From Prorocentrum cordatum (lineage: Eukaryota > Sar > Dinophyceae > Prorocentrales > Prorocentraceae): a DNA stretch of 64,000 nt. Both the position numbers and the translations under genes were made by a program. Location: positions 110,001 to 174,000 of the forward strand of contig CAUYUJ010019605.1 in assembly GCA_963575745.1 (NCBI GenBank). The letters run 5' to 3'. The notes beneath the pieces were generated by a model. The model was not told the origin of the DNA, made no database searches, and saw only the letters and a list, made by a program, of their open reading frames with translations. Positions 11,483 to 21,499 of the stretch are shown here, piece by piece (position 1 is the stretch's first letter; the number at the start of each line of letters is the position of its first letter).

Positions 11483-11550
11483 AGGCTCCGAGCTCAGGTG
11501 CGCCTGCCACAGCCTCGGTACCCAGCAATTGTATGGTAGAACAAGAGAGC
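11483..11550 (+). repeat. split direct repeat B1
   Basis: 68 bp nearly identical to B2 (11786-11853), with AGGCTCCGAGnTCAGGTGCG at its start and AATTGTATGGT near its end. It directly precedes A2, as expected at the internal junction of a PAT/Ngaro-type element. Confidence 0.85.
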
Positions 11551-11717
11551 GTTGTTTCACTCTTGCTCTTCGAACGACCATTACAGCAGGCGCAATGCGC
11601 GTTGTGTTTGCCTGCTATAGTAATGTAGCACCAGGTGTAGATATTCATTGCTGTGAACATTCTGAAAAGCGTTCTTGGCCACATGCGCAATGCCATTGCC
11701 TTTTCGTCTTCAAGCTT
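11551..11717 (+). repeat. split direct repeat A2
   Basis: 167-bp copy of A1 (5427-5596), including TTACAGCAGGCGCAATGCGC, and ending AAGCTT. Confidence 0.85.
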
Positions 11718-11785
11718 GCCCACGCCACCCGCCCTTGGAGAGGAAGGGTTTCTTCGGCTGAATATGTAGACATCGCGTGGGGGGA

Positions 11786-11853
11786 AGGCTCCGAGTTCAG
11801 GTGCGCCTGCCACAGCCTCGGTACCCAGCAATTGTATGGTGAAAAAAGAGAGC
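11786..11853 (+). repeat. split direct repeat B2 and right end of the retroelement
   Basis: 68-bp copy of B1. Immediately after it the interrupted dispersed unit resumes, which fixes the right edge of the element. Confidence 0.85.
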
Positions 11854-12425
11854 AGTTGAAATGCTCTTTCCAGGCCTCGCACCCTGTTTTTATAAGGAGT
11901 GTGGGGTCACCAAACTGTGCCCCTGGCCCCTGGCCCACGGCTTACAGCAACAGCTGTTCCCGCTTGATCTTTTCTCACAATCTATTCCCAAATGGCGCTC
12001 TCGCGCGGGACTTCCTCACAATGTATGCAGGACTCGCTCTCGCGTGGGCTTCCCGCGCAATTTATCCATGCAGGACGCGCGCTTCAGTAACCCGCCTGCT
12101 GGACCTGGCCGCCTGGGCCCGCCATCCCGACCCGCCCGTTAGGGTCTACCGGCCCGATCTGCCCGTCTGGTTCTGCCGTGTGTTTTCTGCTCCTTGCCCG
12201 CCTTCTGCTAATTTCTCTCGTGCTCCATCCTCCTTCCTCCCACTTGTCCCTTCCTTCCATCCGTTCTCTCTTTCCCTGCCTTAGGGGCTGTACCAAATAC
12301 ACGCTGCAGGTAGGAAAGCTGCACCCCTAATGGGGGTACGATCGAAGACGAAGAGGGCGAGTATCGAAGGTTCGGGAAACACGTGTTGAACGTCACGCGA
12401 GCAGATCAGAGCGACCCTGCATAAC
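11854..12425 (+). repeat. GTT-flanked dispersed unit, copy III, right fragment
   Basis: Continues the unit broken at 5426, with CTCGCACCCTGTTT, GCCCCTGGCC, GCGCTTCAGTAACCC, TCTGCCCGTCTGGTT, CTTTCCCTGCCTTAGGGG and GTACGATCGAAGACGAAGAG, and ends at the GTT tract from 12426. Confidence 0.75.
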
Positions 12426-12552
12426 GTGATTGTTGTTGTTGCTGTTGTTGTTGTGGCAGTTGTTGTTGCTGTTGTTGTTGTTGCAGTTGCAGTTGCTGTT
12501 GTTACTGCTGCTGCTATTGCTGTTGTTGTTGCTGCTGCTGTTGATTTTGTTG
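12426..12552 (+). repeat. GTT microsatellite
   Basis: Imperfect GTT triplets with GCA/GCT interruptions, closing dispersed-unit copy III. Confidence 0.9.
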
Positions 12553-12559
12553 CGTCCCA

Positions 12560-12670
12560 TTCGCGACACGGCCCGCGACTCACCCGCGACCCGCCCGCGA
12601 CCCACCCCCGATCCACCCATGACCCACCCGCGACCTGCCCGCGACCCACCCGCGACCCACCCCGCGCCCG
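12560..12670 (-). repeat. CGCGACCCACC minisatellite
   Basis: About nine imperfect units of CGCGACCCACC. This is the complement of the GGTGGGTCGCG repeat that fills 20190-20645 and 21070-21365, and as there it adjoins a GTT/CAA tract. Confidence 0.75.
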
Positions 12671-12710
12671 CCCCCTCACTCTTACCCGCAACTGCGGGTT
12701 GCTACATTTA
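12661..12710 (-). repeat. copy of a 45-bp dispersed motif containing a CCGCAGTTGCGG palindrome
   Basis: On the minus strand: GTAGCAACCCGCAGTTGCGG, then GTAAGAGTGAGGGGGCGGGC. It matches 18980-19022 on the plus strand. The 12-mer (12686-12697) is one of only two copies I found outside the 39-55 kb element. Confidence 0.7.
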
Positions 12711-12744
12711 ACTTCATGGCGGGAAATACCCCATTGGAAGACCA

Positions 12745-12945
12745 CGTCTGAGAATCCCCAGTCGTACCAGCACACCACTCCTGGGACGGCAGCGTCGCGA
12801 ATCAACGTGATTGTTGCGTCCTGACAGTCCTAAACCGTACCAAAACACAATTCCTGGGACATCAACATTGCGAATCAACGTGGCTGTTGCATCCTGACAA
12901 GCATCGATCTTGTTAGGGCACCATTCCTGGGACATTGGCAATGCG
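12745..12945 (+). repeat. three diverged copies of a roughly 70-bp unit
   Basis: The phrases ACCANNNNNTCCTGGGAC, GCGAATCAACGTG and TTGCNTCCTGACA recur at 12760-12830, 12835-12900 and 12910-12945. Confidence 0.55.
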
Positions 12946-12980
12946 AAGCCTTGAAACTGTTACGTTTTTTGTCAAATTAA

Positions 12981-13135
12981 CGTGCGCGGCGCCAAGGCGA
13001 GAGCCACACTTTGAAATATAACAGCCCTTCATCACTGAAACTGTTGCATACTTTTGAGACGAATGTGCGCGGCGCAAATGCGCGCCACATTTTCAAAACC
13101 ACCCGCCCTCCATCCGTGAAGCTGTTGCAAATTTT
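12981..13135 (+). repeat. two diverged copies of an 86-bp unit
   Basis: GTGCGCGGCGC followed by GAnAGCCACA-like and CCnTCATCnnTGAAnCTGTTGC blocks recurs at 12981 and 13067. Confidence 0.5.
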
Positions 13136-13234
13136 AAGTTTCAGGATCACAGATGATGATGGAGTCTCAGGCGACACGCCGGGCACGCCTTTTCGACCGC
13201 CCTCGTGGTGCGACAGGGGGAGTTATTTCCAGGA

Positions 13235-13400
13235 CAAGGGATGGAGGAGGAGGAGGGGCGGGAGGAGGAGGAGGAGGAGGAGGAAGAGTCAACAACAAAA
13301 TGAGGATGAGGGGGGGGGAGAAGGGAAAAGGGGGACAGGCGGCTGCGGGGGGAGGAGGGCGGTAGAGGAGAGGAGGGAGGAGGGGGAGGACGCTGTCGGC
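13235..13400 (+). repeat. GAG microsatellite
   Basis: Purine-rich imperfect GAG/GGA tract, interrupted by AACAACAAAATGAGGATG at about 13290. Confidence 0.8.
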
Positions 13401-13637
13401 CCGTCGGACGCCGGGCCCGCGGATCCCAGACGGGCTCACCCTGCTGGCCGCGAACGACGTGCCCCTGCTCCGCTCCACGCACGCCTCCACTGCCTTCGTT
13501 TGCGTTGCCCTGATGGCCGCCGTGGGGATCCTTGGACACCCCTGGGGGCAAAGGGCGAAGACACGGGGAGCCCCTGGCAGCCCTCGCCTGCACGAGCCGT
13601 GCCCGTCCTCCCCCCGCCGCTCCCGTCGTCCTGGAGG

Positions 13638-13760
13638 GGGAAGATGAGGAGGAGGAGGAGGAGGAAGAGGAGGAGGAGGAGGAGGAGGAGGCACAGGAGG
13701 AGGAGGAGGAGGAGGAGGAGGATGAGGAGGAGGAGGAAGAGGAGGAGGAGGGGTGGGTGG
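13638..13760 (+). repeat. GAG microsatellite
   Basis: Nearly pure GAG/GGA triplets. The poly-Glu and poly-Arg frames are artefacts. Confidence 0.9.
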
Positions 13761-13959
13761 GTGTGAGTGGGCGGGTGCTGGCCTCCTCGGCGCCCCCCCC
13801 CTCGTCCCCGTGGGCAGCGGGCGTCGCGGCGGCGGACGCTGCGGGCTCGTTTTCAGAGCGAGCGCGGCAGCGAATTTTTTTGGGGGAGGTAGGGAGGTTC
13901 GGCTGCTTCTTCGGGGAACCTTGTCTGCCCTATACATGGCGGTAGTTTCTCTTGTATGC

Positions 13960-14075
13960 GACGTGACTTCGACGCGGGCCCGATGTGGATTCGACGTGGA
14001 TTCCACGCGGATTCGACGTGGATTCAACGCTGATTCGATGCGTTCGACATGGATTCGACGCGGTGTCGACACAGA
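13960..14075 (+). repeat. GATTCGACGTG short tandem repeats
   Basis: About nine imperfect units of GATTCGACGNG between two microsatellite blocks. Confidence 0.65.
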
Positions 14076-14334
14076 TAGCAGCGCGATGGGATAGACACGG
14101 TCCCCTGACGAAGCAACATCATGAGGGAGGGGACGAGGAACGGGGCGAAGCTGTTCCCTGTTCAGTGTTTGCTCCTCGCTCCTCGCCCCTTCCTCCTCCC
14201 TGCCTCCTGCTTCCTTCTCGCTCCTCCCTCCCTTCCCCTTTCCCTCCCCGCTCCCTCCTCGTTGCTCGTGCCCCTTTCCTCTCTCCTCCCTGTCCTCCTC
14301 CCTTCTCCTTCTTCAGGGAAGAGGTGGGGGAGGA

Positions 14335-14640
14335 TACGGAGATGGATGAAGATGGGGAGGAGAAGGGAGAGGAGGAGGAGGAGGAGGAGGAGGAGGAGGA
14401 GGAGGAGGAGGAGGAGGAGGAGGAGGAGGAGGAGGAGGAGGCGGAGGAGGAGTAGGAGGAGGAGGAGGAGGAGGAGGAGGAGGAGGAGGAGGAGGAGGAG
14501 GAGGAGGAGGCGGAGGCGGAGGCGGAGCCGGAGGCGGAGGAGGAGGAGGAGGAGGAGGAGGAGGAGGAGGAGGAGGAGGAGGAGGAGGAGGAGGAGGAGG
14601 AGGAGGAGGAGGAGGAGGCGGAGGCAGAGGAGGAAGAGGG
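14335..14640 (+). repeat. 300-bp GAG microsatellite
   Basis: About 100 GAG/GGA triplets with a few GCG and GCC interruptions near 14510-14535. It supports triplex or slipped structures; no gene is credible across it. Confidence 0.95.
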
Positions 14641-14679
14641 GGCATCTTAGGAGCCGCTGGGGGCACTCATGGGGCCTCC

Positions 14680-15350
14680 TGGGAGCTTCCTGGGAGCCTC
14701 TCAGAGGCATCTCGGGGGGCTCCTTGGGCCTCCTGGGGGCCTCTGGGGGCTTCTCGGGGGCCTCTTTGGCCGTCTTCAGGCATTCCTGGCCTGTCTGACG
14801 CCGTCGGACGCCGTCTCGGGGGCGTCTCTGGGCCGACTTGGGGCCCTCTTGGGGTGCTCCAGGGCCGTCTTGGAGGCCATCTTGGGCGTCTTGGAGGCCT
14901 CTTGGACTGTCTTGGGGCCCTCTTGGGGCCCTCTTGGGGGCCTCTTGGGCCGTTCTGGAGACCTCTTGGAGGCCTTTGGACCATCTTGGGGCGATCTTGG
15001 GGGCCTCTTGGGCCGTTTTGAGCTGTCGGAAGGCCGAAAAGAACCAAATGCCAAAGTCTTTCAAACACCTAGGGAAGACCACAGATTTTTGCCTGTTCGG
15101 GCCCTTCTGGGGGACCTCTTCGGACCTCTTGGGCCCCATTGGGCCGTCGTGGAGGCCTCTTGGAGGCCTCTGAGGTTGTCTTGGGCCGTCTTGGAGGTTT
15201 CTTGGGTGGACTTCGATGCATCCTGGACTCGCATAGACCGTCTAGGAGACCATCTTGGACCATCTTGGGCGAACTTGAGGCCATCTTGGTCGTCTTGGAG
15301 GCCATCTTGGGCCATCTTGGAGCCATCTGGAGCAGGAAAAACCTTTGGAG
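14680..15350 (+). repeat. GGCCnTCTTGG minisatellite
   Basis: About 670 bp of CTTGGGGGCCTCTTGGGCCG-like units of roughly 10-20 bp, drifting. The same family appears inverted at 17570-18060 (CCAAGATGGCCCCAAGACG). Confidence 0.8.
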
Positions 15351-15837
15351 CCACCCCGCCCAGAGCCCTCTGGGTGGCCGGCGGGACGGGCCGACGCCCC
15401 AGGCGGTAGGGTTTAGCACGCCGGGCACCCCTGTGGCAAGACCACGAGGGGCTGCGGATATATAATGGCTTTCGGCCCATTCTGCCACTGTGCCTTGGGT
15501 TATGGGTCTGAGGCCTCTTGGATGTTCGTTGGGATCTCGTCGAGGCTCCCTTTGACCGTCTGGGCGGCCTCGTAGGGCACTCTTAGCCCGTCTTGGGGCC
15601 CTCTTGGCCCCGAACGCGTCATTCGGAACACTCGGGTGAGCCCAGAGGGCACGCCAGGGGCCCCGAGAGATTCCAGAGCTGGGGTTCCGGGCCCCTGAAA
15701 GAATCCTCAGCATTCAGGGCTGAGGCCCAAGAGATTATGCCAAGGACCTCGGGACACTCCAACTCGTGCCTCAGGGCACGGTGGCGGATATTTACACGCA
15801 CACTCACACACCTCTCTCTCTCTATACGTACACATAT

Positions 15838-15865
15838 GTATGTGTATATATATATATATATATAA

Positions 15866-15899
<34 letters not shown>

Positions 15900-15932
15900 A
15901 TAGTTGTACATATATACATATATATATATGGA
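15838..15932. repeat. TA dinucleotide microsatellite
   Basis: About 95 bp of alternating TA with a few TG/CA steps. Confidence 0.9.
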
Positions 15933-17130
15933 TTCCCTTGTCTATTTGCTACGCAGAGGACGCTCCCTGACCCATGCACTTGTGCCGGCAGAATGCACCA
16001 ACGTAGACCCCGGCCCCCGTTCCCTGTCGCAGTCTCCGTCCGGCTCCAGCTCCGACTCCGGCGTCCTCCGCATGCAGGTGCGAGCGCTCCCGCGCCCTCG
16101 CTTCGTGAGGCCAGGGGGGGGGCCCGGCGCGGAGCTCCATAGGCAGCGGGCGCCCCACGCCTCGCCGTCGGCCTGGCTCCTCCTTCTCAGGGCCGTGTTG
16201 AAGGAGTCAGGATTCCGTCAGGATTCCTGTTCTCGCCGAGCGCGTTCCACTGCTCGCAAAGTGCCTGCTCGGAAACGTCCGAAGCACACACATGTCTGCT
16301 TCGGTGTGATTTGTCGCAGATTTCTCGCGGCGGATCGAGGCCATTTGCGAGTGGTGACTTTGCGAGTAGTGGAAAGCGCTCGTCTACATTTCAGCTTTCG
16401 AGGAACATCGTCAACAAATCGGTCGAACATTTTGTGCGCAAATCGGTCCAACAAAAAGGTCATGATTTTTTGTTGTGGTTGATTTTGTTGTCGGAAGGAA
16501 CTTCCTCCCTGCCCATACCTCAGGAACTTTGTTGCAGGCTGCCCGCACTGCAGGTGTGCGCGCCCAGTCTCTCCCGCCCCTGCGTGGTAGGTTTCGGGAC
16601 GGCTTCGCAGTGCACACCCTGCCATGATATTTTGTGTCCGCGCTTGTACTTGCCAGCTCGCGTGGGGCCCTGGTGCCAGCCCCCCTCCGTCATCTCCTCC
16701 TTCCCTTTCCCTTTTAATGCCGCTCTGCGTTGTTGGATTATATAAGTGGCCGTTTGGGTCGCAGAGGTCATCCGCACAGCGGCCTTGCCCCTTCGGTTCC
16801 TTCTTCCCTCCTCCTCCTGCTCCTTCTCCTCCCTCGCTTTCGTTCAAATTTTTGGGCTGGACTTCGTGACATTTTCGTTGCGTGCTGCCGCCTTTGATTT
16901 TTGGTGACCACGCGCTTCGCTATGATACGAATTCGGAACATATGTGTGTCATTATCCCCTCCCGCCCGAATCTGGGGCCAGTGGAGGCATTTGCCTTCTC
17001 AGCCCTGTCCAGTGCACAACGCCAGTTCCAATCGGTCACGCGGACGGAACACACTCGGCTTTGTTCATTCGCGGCTCATTCCCCTCAGCTTTCCTCCTCC
17101 TTCTTCTTCTTCTTTGTCTCAAAATCGCGC
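15933..17130. other. no gene recognised
   Basis: Mixed DNA with short overlapping frames. No conserved motif, repeat or RNA is evident apart from pyrimidine-rich stretches at about 16680-16840. Confidence 0.5.
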
Positions 17131-17138
17131 TGGGGAGG

Positions 17139-17164
17139 AATATATATATATATATATATATATG
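17139..17164. repeat. short TA microsatellite
   Basis: Thirteen TA steps, followed by C-homopolymer-rich sequence at 17195-17310. Confidence 0.8.
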
Positions 17165-17569
17165 TTTCCTTCTTTCTATTTTTACAATCTGGGGGGGTGG
17201 GGAATTCCCCCCCCCATACCCCCCCCCAAACCCAAAGTGAGACCCCCCATGCCCGTGGCCGGGGGGGGCGCCCTGGGACGCCCCTGCAGAAGGCCCCCCA
17301 GCCCCCGGGCTTTCCGGGGCTCCTGGGAGCTCTTTCTGGGCCCAGGCAGCGGGCCCAAATTCGGAAACTGGAACATATACGTTCCCAGTGGCGGGCTGTC
17401 TTTCACTCCCAGGGCTTCTTAGCGGTCGAGGAGGACGCTGGGGGTGGTGTGGTGTATACTCTTTTCCCCGATGTCCCGGGGAAGCATGGAAAAATGTCTA
17501 CACCAGGGCCCCGTAGACACCAGGATCCGCTCTCCGGTGCAAGTCCGGAGGCAGGGCCGGAAGAAGCGC

Positions 17570-18060
17570 CGGTGTATAGAGAGTTCGATTCCCCCAGGGG
17601 GGCGGCCGAAGGGCCCCGCGAGAGGCCCAAGAGGCCCCGGACATCCACCAGACGCCCGAGGGCGACCCAGAGAAGACCCCCAAAGGGCTCCCGAAAAGTT
17701 GCAACAGCATGGATTTCCAATTGTTTTTTTGTATGATTTTGGGGATGCTCTGCTTTTCGGTCTTCTGGGCGTCCGAGACCGCCCAGGAGGCCAGAACATC
17801 GCCCGACAACTACCCATGAGAGCTTCCAGGCAGTCCAAGGGAGCCCCAAGACGGCCCAACAGGACCTCAAGATGGCCCGCAGAGAGCCCCATGACGGCCC
17901 AAGATGGCCCCAAGACGCCCCCCGAAGAATTCCAAATCGTGACCCGGTCGTTCAGGGAGACCGTGTTTGGAAGCAGAGTGGCCCGAGGAAGCCCGCAGAG
18001 GCCACCAGAAGGAACCCGGGAGGCCTCCAGAAGGCCCCAGGAAGCCCAACATAATTTCTT
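17570..18060 (-). repeat. GGCCnTCTTGG minisatellite, inverted copy
   Basis: CCCAAGAGGCCCC, CCAAGATGGCCCCAAGACG and AAGACGGCCCAACAGG units are complementary to the 14.7-15.3 kb array. Confidence 0.6.
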
Positions 18061-18717
18061 TAATGTCTCCAAGAGGCTCTCCAAGGAGGAGCCTCCGCAG
18101 AAAGAACTGAGGATGGGGACGAATTCGAAGGGAAGGGCGAGACTGAGGAAGAGGAAAGGTAACATGAGGGAAGGACATTTAATCATATCATTATAACGAC
18201 GATGTCTGAACATGTAACCTGGAGTTATCTTTCAATTCTCCGTTTCCCGTTTTACCTTGCTGCCCTTCCGCCTGCATGCCAAATACCAAGGACCAAGGTG
18301 CATGGCGTGAATCGCCAATGCAGTCTAGTATCTATATCTATAGACATGCAGATGTATACACATATTTACGCACATGTATGTACACACTTTGCATACACAC
18401 ATACACATATATGTATACACAAATGTGCTGCATCCAGCTGCCTTTGACGAGCCCTGCTATCTTGTCATCGCAGTATCCATACTGCTCACCTTGTCGGTGC
18501 AACATGACGACTTTTGCTCGGTCTCGGGGCACCTCCTGGACGCCTCCAGGCGGTCTCGGGCCGTCTCGGGGTCCTCCGAGGGTGCCGGGAGGGAAAAGGT
18601 GGGGGAGCTCTCCGACGCGGTGGCCCGACGAGGGCGGCCACCGCCGAAACAGTCCGTGGCGGCCGCCTCCGAATCATTTCGGAAGCCTTACGGTCAGGAG
18701 CTTTCGCTTCCGCGTGT

Positions 18718-18880
18718 CGCGCCGCCGGTTCTGGCCCACCACGCTTCGTCGCGGCACGCTAATCACTCCCGATGCCCGGGCGTCAACGTCCCGAGCCTAT
18801 CCGAGCCTCCAGTCCTGCGGAGCGGAGCGGCGCGCCACCAGCTTGCGGGGCGCAGCGCGTCGCCGGGGCCGCCGCCGCGA
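18718..18880 (+). repeat. dispersed repeat (partner at 31325-31475)
   Basis: Blocks GGTTCTGGCCC, CCACGCTTCG, CGCGGCACGC, GCGTCAACG, CCCGAGCCT and TCCGAGCCTCC occur in the same order in both places. Confidence 0.65.
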
Positions 18881-18979
18881 CACGCGAAGCACCGGGTCCC
18901 GACCATACCATGCAGCCCACGGGCATTCCAGTACGCCTTCGCGTGCGGTTGGCGCGGTAGCCGATGGATATCAGCGTAT

Positions 18980-19022
18980 CGTAGCACCCCGCAATTGCGG
19001 ATAAGAGTGAGGGGGCGGGCGC
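18980..19022 (+). repeat. 45-bp dispersed motif with CCGCAATTGCGG palindrome
   Basis: GTAGCACCCCGCAATTGCGG then ATAAGAGTGAGGGGGCGGGC, the inverted partner of 12661-12710. The 12-mer at 18989-19000 is a perfect palindrome and the AATT variant of the motif that fills the 39-55 kb element. Confidence 0.7.
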
Positions 19023-19093
19023 GGGCGACGCGGGCGTCGAGCCGGCGGACCTCGTGGCCCTCACCTTCCCTGTCGATCTTCTTGATGTTCTTC

Positions 19094-19205
19094 GTCCTGC
19101 TCCTCCTCCTCCTCCCCCTCCTCCTCCCCCTCCTCCCCCTCCTTCTCCTCCTTCTCCTCCTCCTCTTCCTCCTCCTCCTCTTTCTCCACATTCTCCTTAC
19201 ATCCT
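19094..19205 (+). repeat. CTC microsatellite
   Basis: Imperfect CTC/TCC triplets. Confidence 0.85.
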
Positions 19206-19589
19206 CTCTTCTTCCGCGTCCTCCTCGTCCCATGTTTACTCCTCTGCCTCGCCCTTCTTTCTCAAGATAACGGCAAACCAATCCTTTGTTCCTTTGAATG
19301 CTCCCCGACTTCTCTGATCCAGGCAATTCGTAAAGTTGCTGGATGGGTTGGTGTGGATGAGCGGAGCTTGAAGAGGTTTTGGGGGGCTCAGACGGCATGC
19401 GAAATCCGCCGCCGCGCTTGTGCGGCACTGGCGTGCTGTGTGGTAAGGTTCGTGGACGCCCCCCTCAGGAAGGTCCTTGAGCGCCCCGAGGCCCCTTAAT
19501 TGTGGGCGCCTTGAGGCAGTCTCCCCTGGACCCAGGCTTTGGGCACGGAGACCGAATTGCAGCAGGCAGCTGGATAGTCAATGAACGTG

Positions 19590-20340
19590 TTCAGACACAG
19601 CCCCGCCGCAGGCGCCGATGTGCTGTTGTAGAATCAACATGGGCTGGATCGGAGGAGTGGCACGATAGCGCTTTCCCCAACCAATGCGAGCAAGCCCGCC
19701 GCAAGCGCCGATTTGCGTGCTCTGACAAGGTCAGCACGGGGGGATCGCTGGTGGGGCACCCGGAACGAATGTAAAAACAGCCCGCTGCATGCGCCGAATT
19801 TTTGGTTTGTTCAGTGAATTTAGTTTTGGTCGCGGGTGGGTCGCGGGCTCTCCACCTCCACCTGGAAGGAATTCCGAATCAGCCCGCCGCAGGCGCCGAT
19901 CATTTTCATTTGTACACTGAACGCGGTTTGGGCCGCAGGTTTTCCACTTGGAACAAATGCAAAAACAGCCCGCCGCAGGCGCCGAAGTTTTGGCTTGTTC
20001 AGTGAACGTAGTTTGAGTCGCGGGTGGGTCGCGGGCGCTCCGCCTCCACCTGGAAGGAATTCAAAAACAGCCCGCTGCAAGCGCCGAACATTTTGATACT
20101 GAACGCGGTTTGGGTCGTGTGTGGGTCGCAGGTTCTCCACCTGGAACGAATGCACAATAAGCCCGCCGCAGGCGCCGACAATTTTGGGTGGGTCGCGGGG
20201 TGGGTCGCGGGTGGATCGCGGGTGGGTCGCGGTGGGTCGCGGGTGGTTGCGGGCGGTTTTTGGGTCGCGGGTGGGTTGCAGGTTCTCCACATGGAACGAT
20301 TGTTAAAGAAACCCGCCGCGCTGGCGCCGAACATTGTGGG
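19590..20340 (+). repeat. roughly 95-bp tandem repeat with GCCCGCCGCAGGCGCCGA core
   Basis: The core GCCCGCCGCAGGCGCCGA or a close variant recurs at about 19604, 19692, 19780, 19882, 19967, 20070, 20161 and 20309, and again at 21028. Spacing is 85-148 bp. Between cores, GTTCAGTGAACGTAGTTTG-like and TCnCCTGGAANGAATnCANAA phrases repeat. Confidence 0.8.
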
Positions 20341-20645
20341 TGGGTCGCGGGTGTGTCGCGGGGGTCGCGGTGGCTCGCGGTGTGTCGCGGTTGGGTCGCG
20401 GGTGGGTCGCGGTGTGGGTCGCGGGTGGGTCACGGTGGGTCGGGGGTTGGGTCGCGGGTGGGTCGCGGGGAGGTCGCGGGGTGGGTCGCGGACGGGTCGC
20501 GGTGGGTCGCCGGGGGGGTCTCGGGGTGGGTCGCGGGTGGGTCGCGGGGTGGGTCGCGGGTGGGTCGCCGGGTGGGTCGCGGGTGGGTCGCGGGTGGGTC
20601 GCGGGTTGGGTCGCGGGTGGGTCGCGGGGCGGGTCGCGGGTGGGA
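20190..20645 (+). repeat. GGTGGGTCGCG minisatellite, block 1
   Basis: About 35-40 imperfect 10-12-bp units (GGGTGGGTCGC), invading the 95-bp tandem region and ending at a CAA tract. Confidence 0.9.
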
Positions 20646-20900
20646 CGACGACAACAGCAAACAACAAACAACAAACAACACCACCACCAACAACAACAAC
20701 ACCAACAACACCAACACCACCACCAACAACAACACCAACAACAACACCAACAACAACACCACCAACAACAGCAACAACAACAACAACACCAACATCAACA
20801 ACACCAACAACACCAACAACAACAATATCATCAACACCACCAACAACAACCACAACAACAAAACCACCACCAACAACAACATCATCAACAACAACAATAA
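20646..20900 (+). repeat. CAA/CAC microsatellite, block 1
   Basis: About 85 triplets, mainly CAA and CAC/ATC, starting at GACGACGACAACAGCAAAC. Confidence 0.9.
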
Positions 20901-21065
20901 TCCGCATCGCGGAATTCATTTCAGCCGCGCACCCAGGGACCGTGAATGACCGTTCGGTTCAGCCCCCTCATTCTGACACTGAACGCGGTTTGGGTCGCAG
21001 GTTTTCTGCCTGGAACGAATGCAGAAGAAACCCGCCGCAGGCGCCGATGTTTTGGCTTGTTCAGT
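20900..21065 (+). repeat. post-CAA flank plus one 95-bp-type core
   Basis: CCGCATCGCGGAATTCATTT, CAGCC, CGCACCCAGGGACCGTGAAT, GACCGTTCGG, then the GCCCGCCGCAGGCGCCGA-type core at about 21028. The flank is duplicated at 21430-21500 and inverted at 4297-4380. Confidence 0.75.
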
Positions 21066-21069
21066 GAAC

Positions 21070-21430
21070 GTAGTTTGGGTCGCGGGTGGGTCGCGGGTGG
21101 GTCGCGGGGAGGTCGCGGGTGGGTCGCGGGTGGGTCGCGGGTGGGTCGCGGGTGGGTCGCTGGTGGGTCGCCTGGGGGGTCTCGGGGTGGGTCGCGGGCG
21201 GGTCGAGGGGTGGGTCGCGGGTGGGTCGCGGGTGGGTCGCGGGTGGGTCGCGGGGTGCGTCGCGGGGTGGGTCGCGGGTGGGTCGAAGGGTGGGTCGCGG
21301 GTGGGTCGCGGGTGGGTCGTGGGGTGGGTCGCGGGTGGGTCGCGGGGCGGGTCGCGGGTGGGACGACGACAACAACAAACAACAAACAACAAACAACAAA
21401 CAACAAACAACAAACAACAAACAACAACGA
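21070..21430 (+). repeat. GGTGGGTCGCG minisatellite plus CAA tract, block 2
   Basis: A second, shorter copy of the composite block at 20190-20900: about 25 GGGTGGGTCGC units (to 21365), then about 20 CAA/ACA triplets. The composite has been duplicated as a unit. Confidence 0.85.
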
Positions 21431-21499
21431 GAATCCGCATCGCGGAATTCCACTTCAGCCACGCACCCAGGAACAGTGAATGACCGTTCGGTTCAGCCC

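Larger units (their letters stand above)
5427..11853 (+). mobile_element. YR retrotransposon (PAT/Ngaro-like), decayed
   Basis: A 6.4-kb element with gag-like ORFs, reverse transcriptase/RNase H and a tyrosine recombinase, in that order. Its repeats are split direct repeats: A1 (5427-5596), body, B1 (11483-11550), A2 (11551-11717), B2 (11786-11853). A1-body-B1A2B2 is the layout known for PAT/Ngaro-type tyrosine-recombinase retrotransposons, which integrate without target-site duplication. The element interrupts a dispersed repeat at 5426/11854. Frame breaks in every ORF indicate it is dead. Domain calls rest on motif reading, not a search. Confidence 0.8.

Noticed and set aside
14121-14798. 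Long Arg- and Glu-rich frames through GAG tracts (also at 24.7, 30.2, 31.1, 32.3 and 38.1 kb)
   Set aside because: Translation artefacts of GAG/CTC triplets, open in nearly all frames and bordered by noncoding repeats.
15838-15932. TA-rich stretch as a replication origin or promoter
   Set aside because: A simple dinucleotide repeat without associated gene or conserved element.
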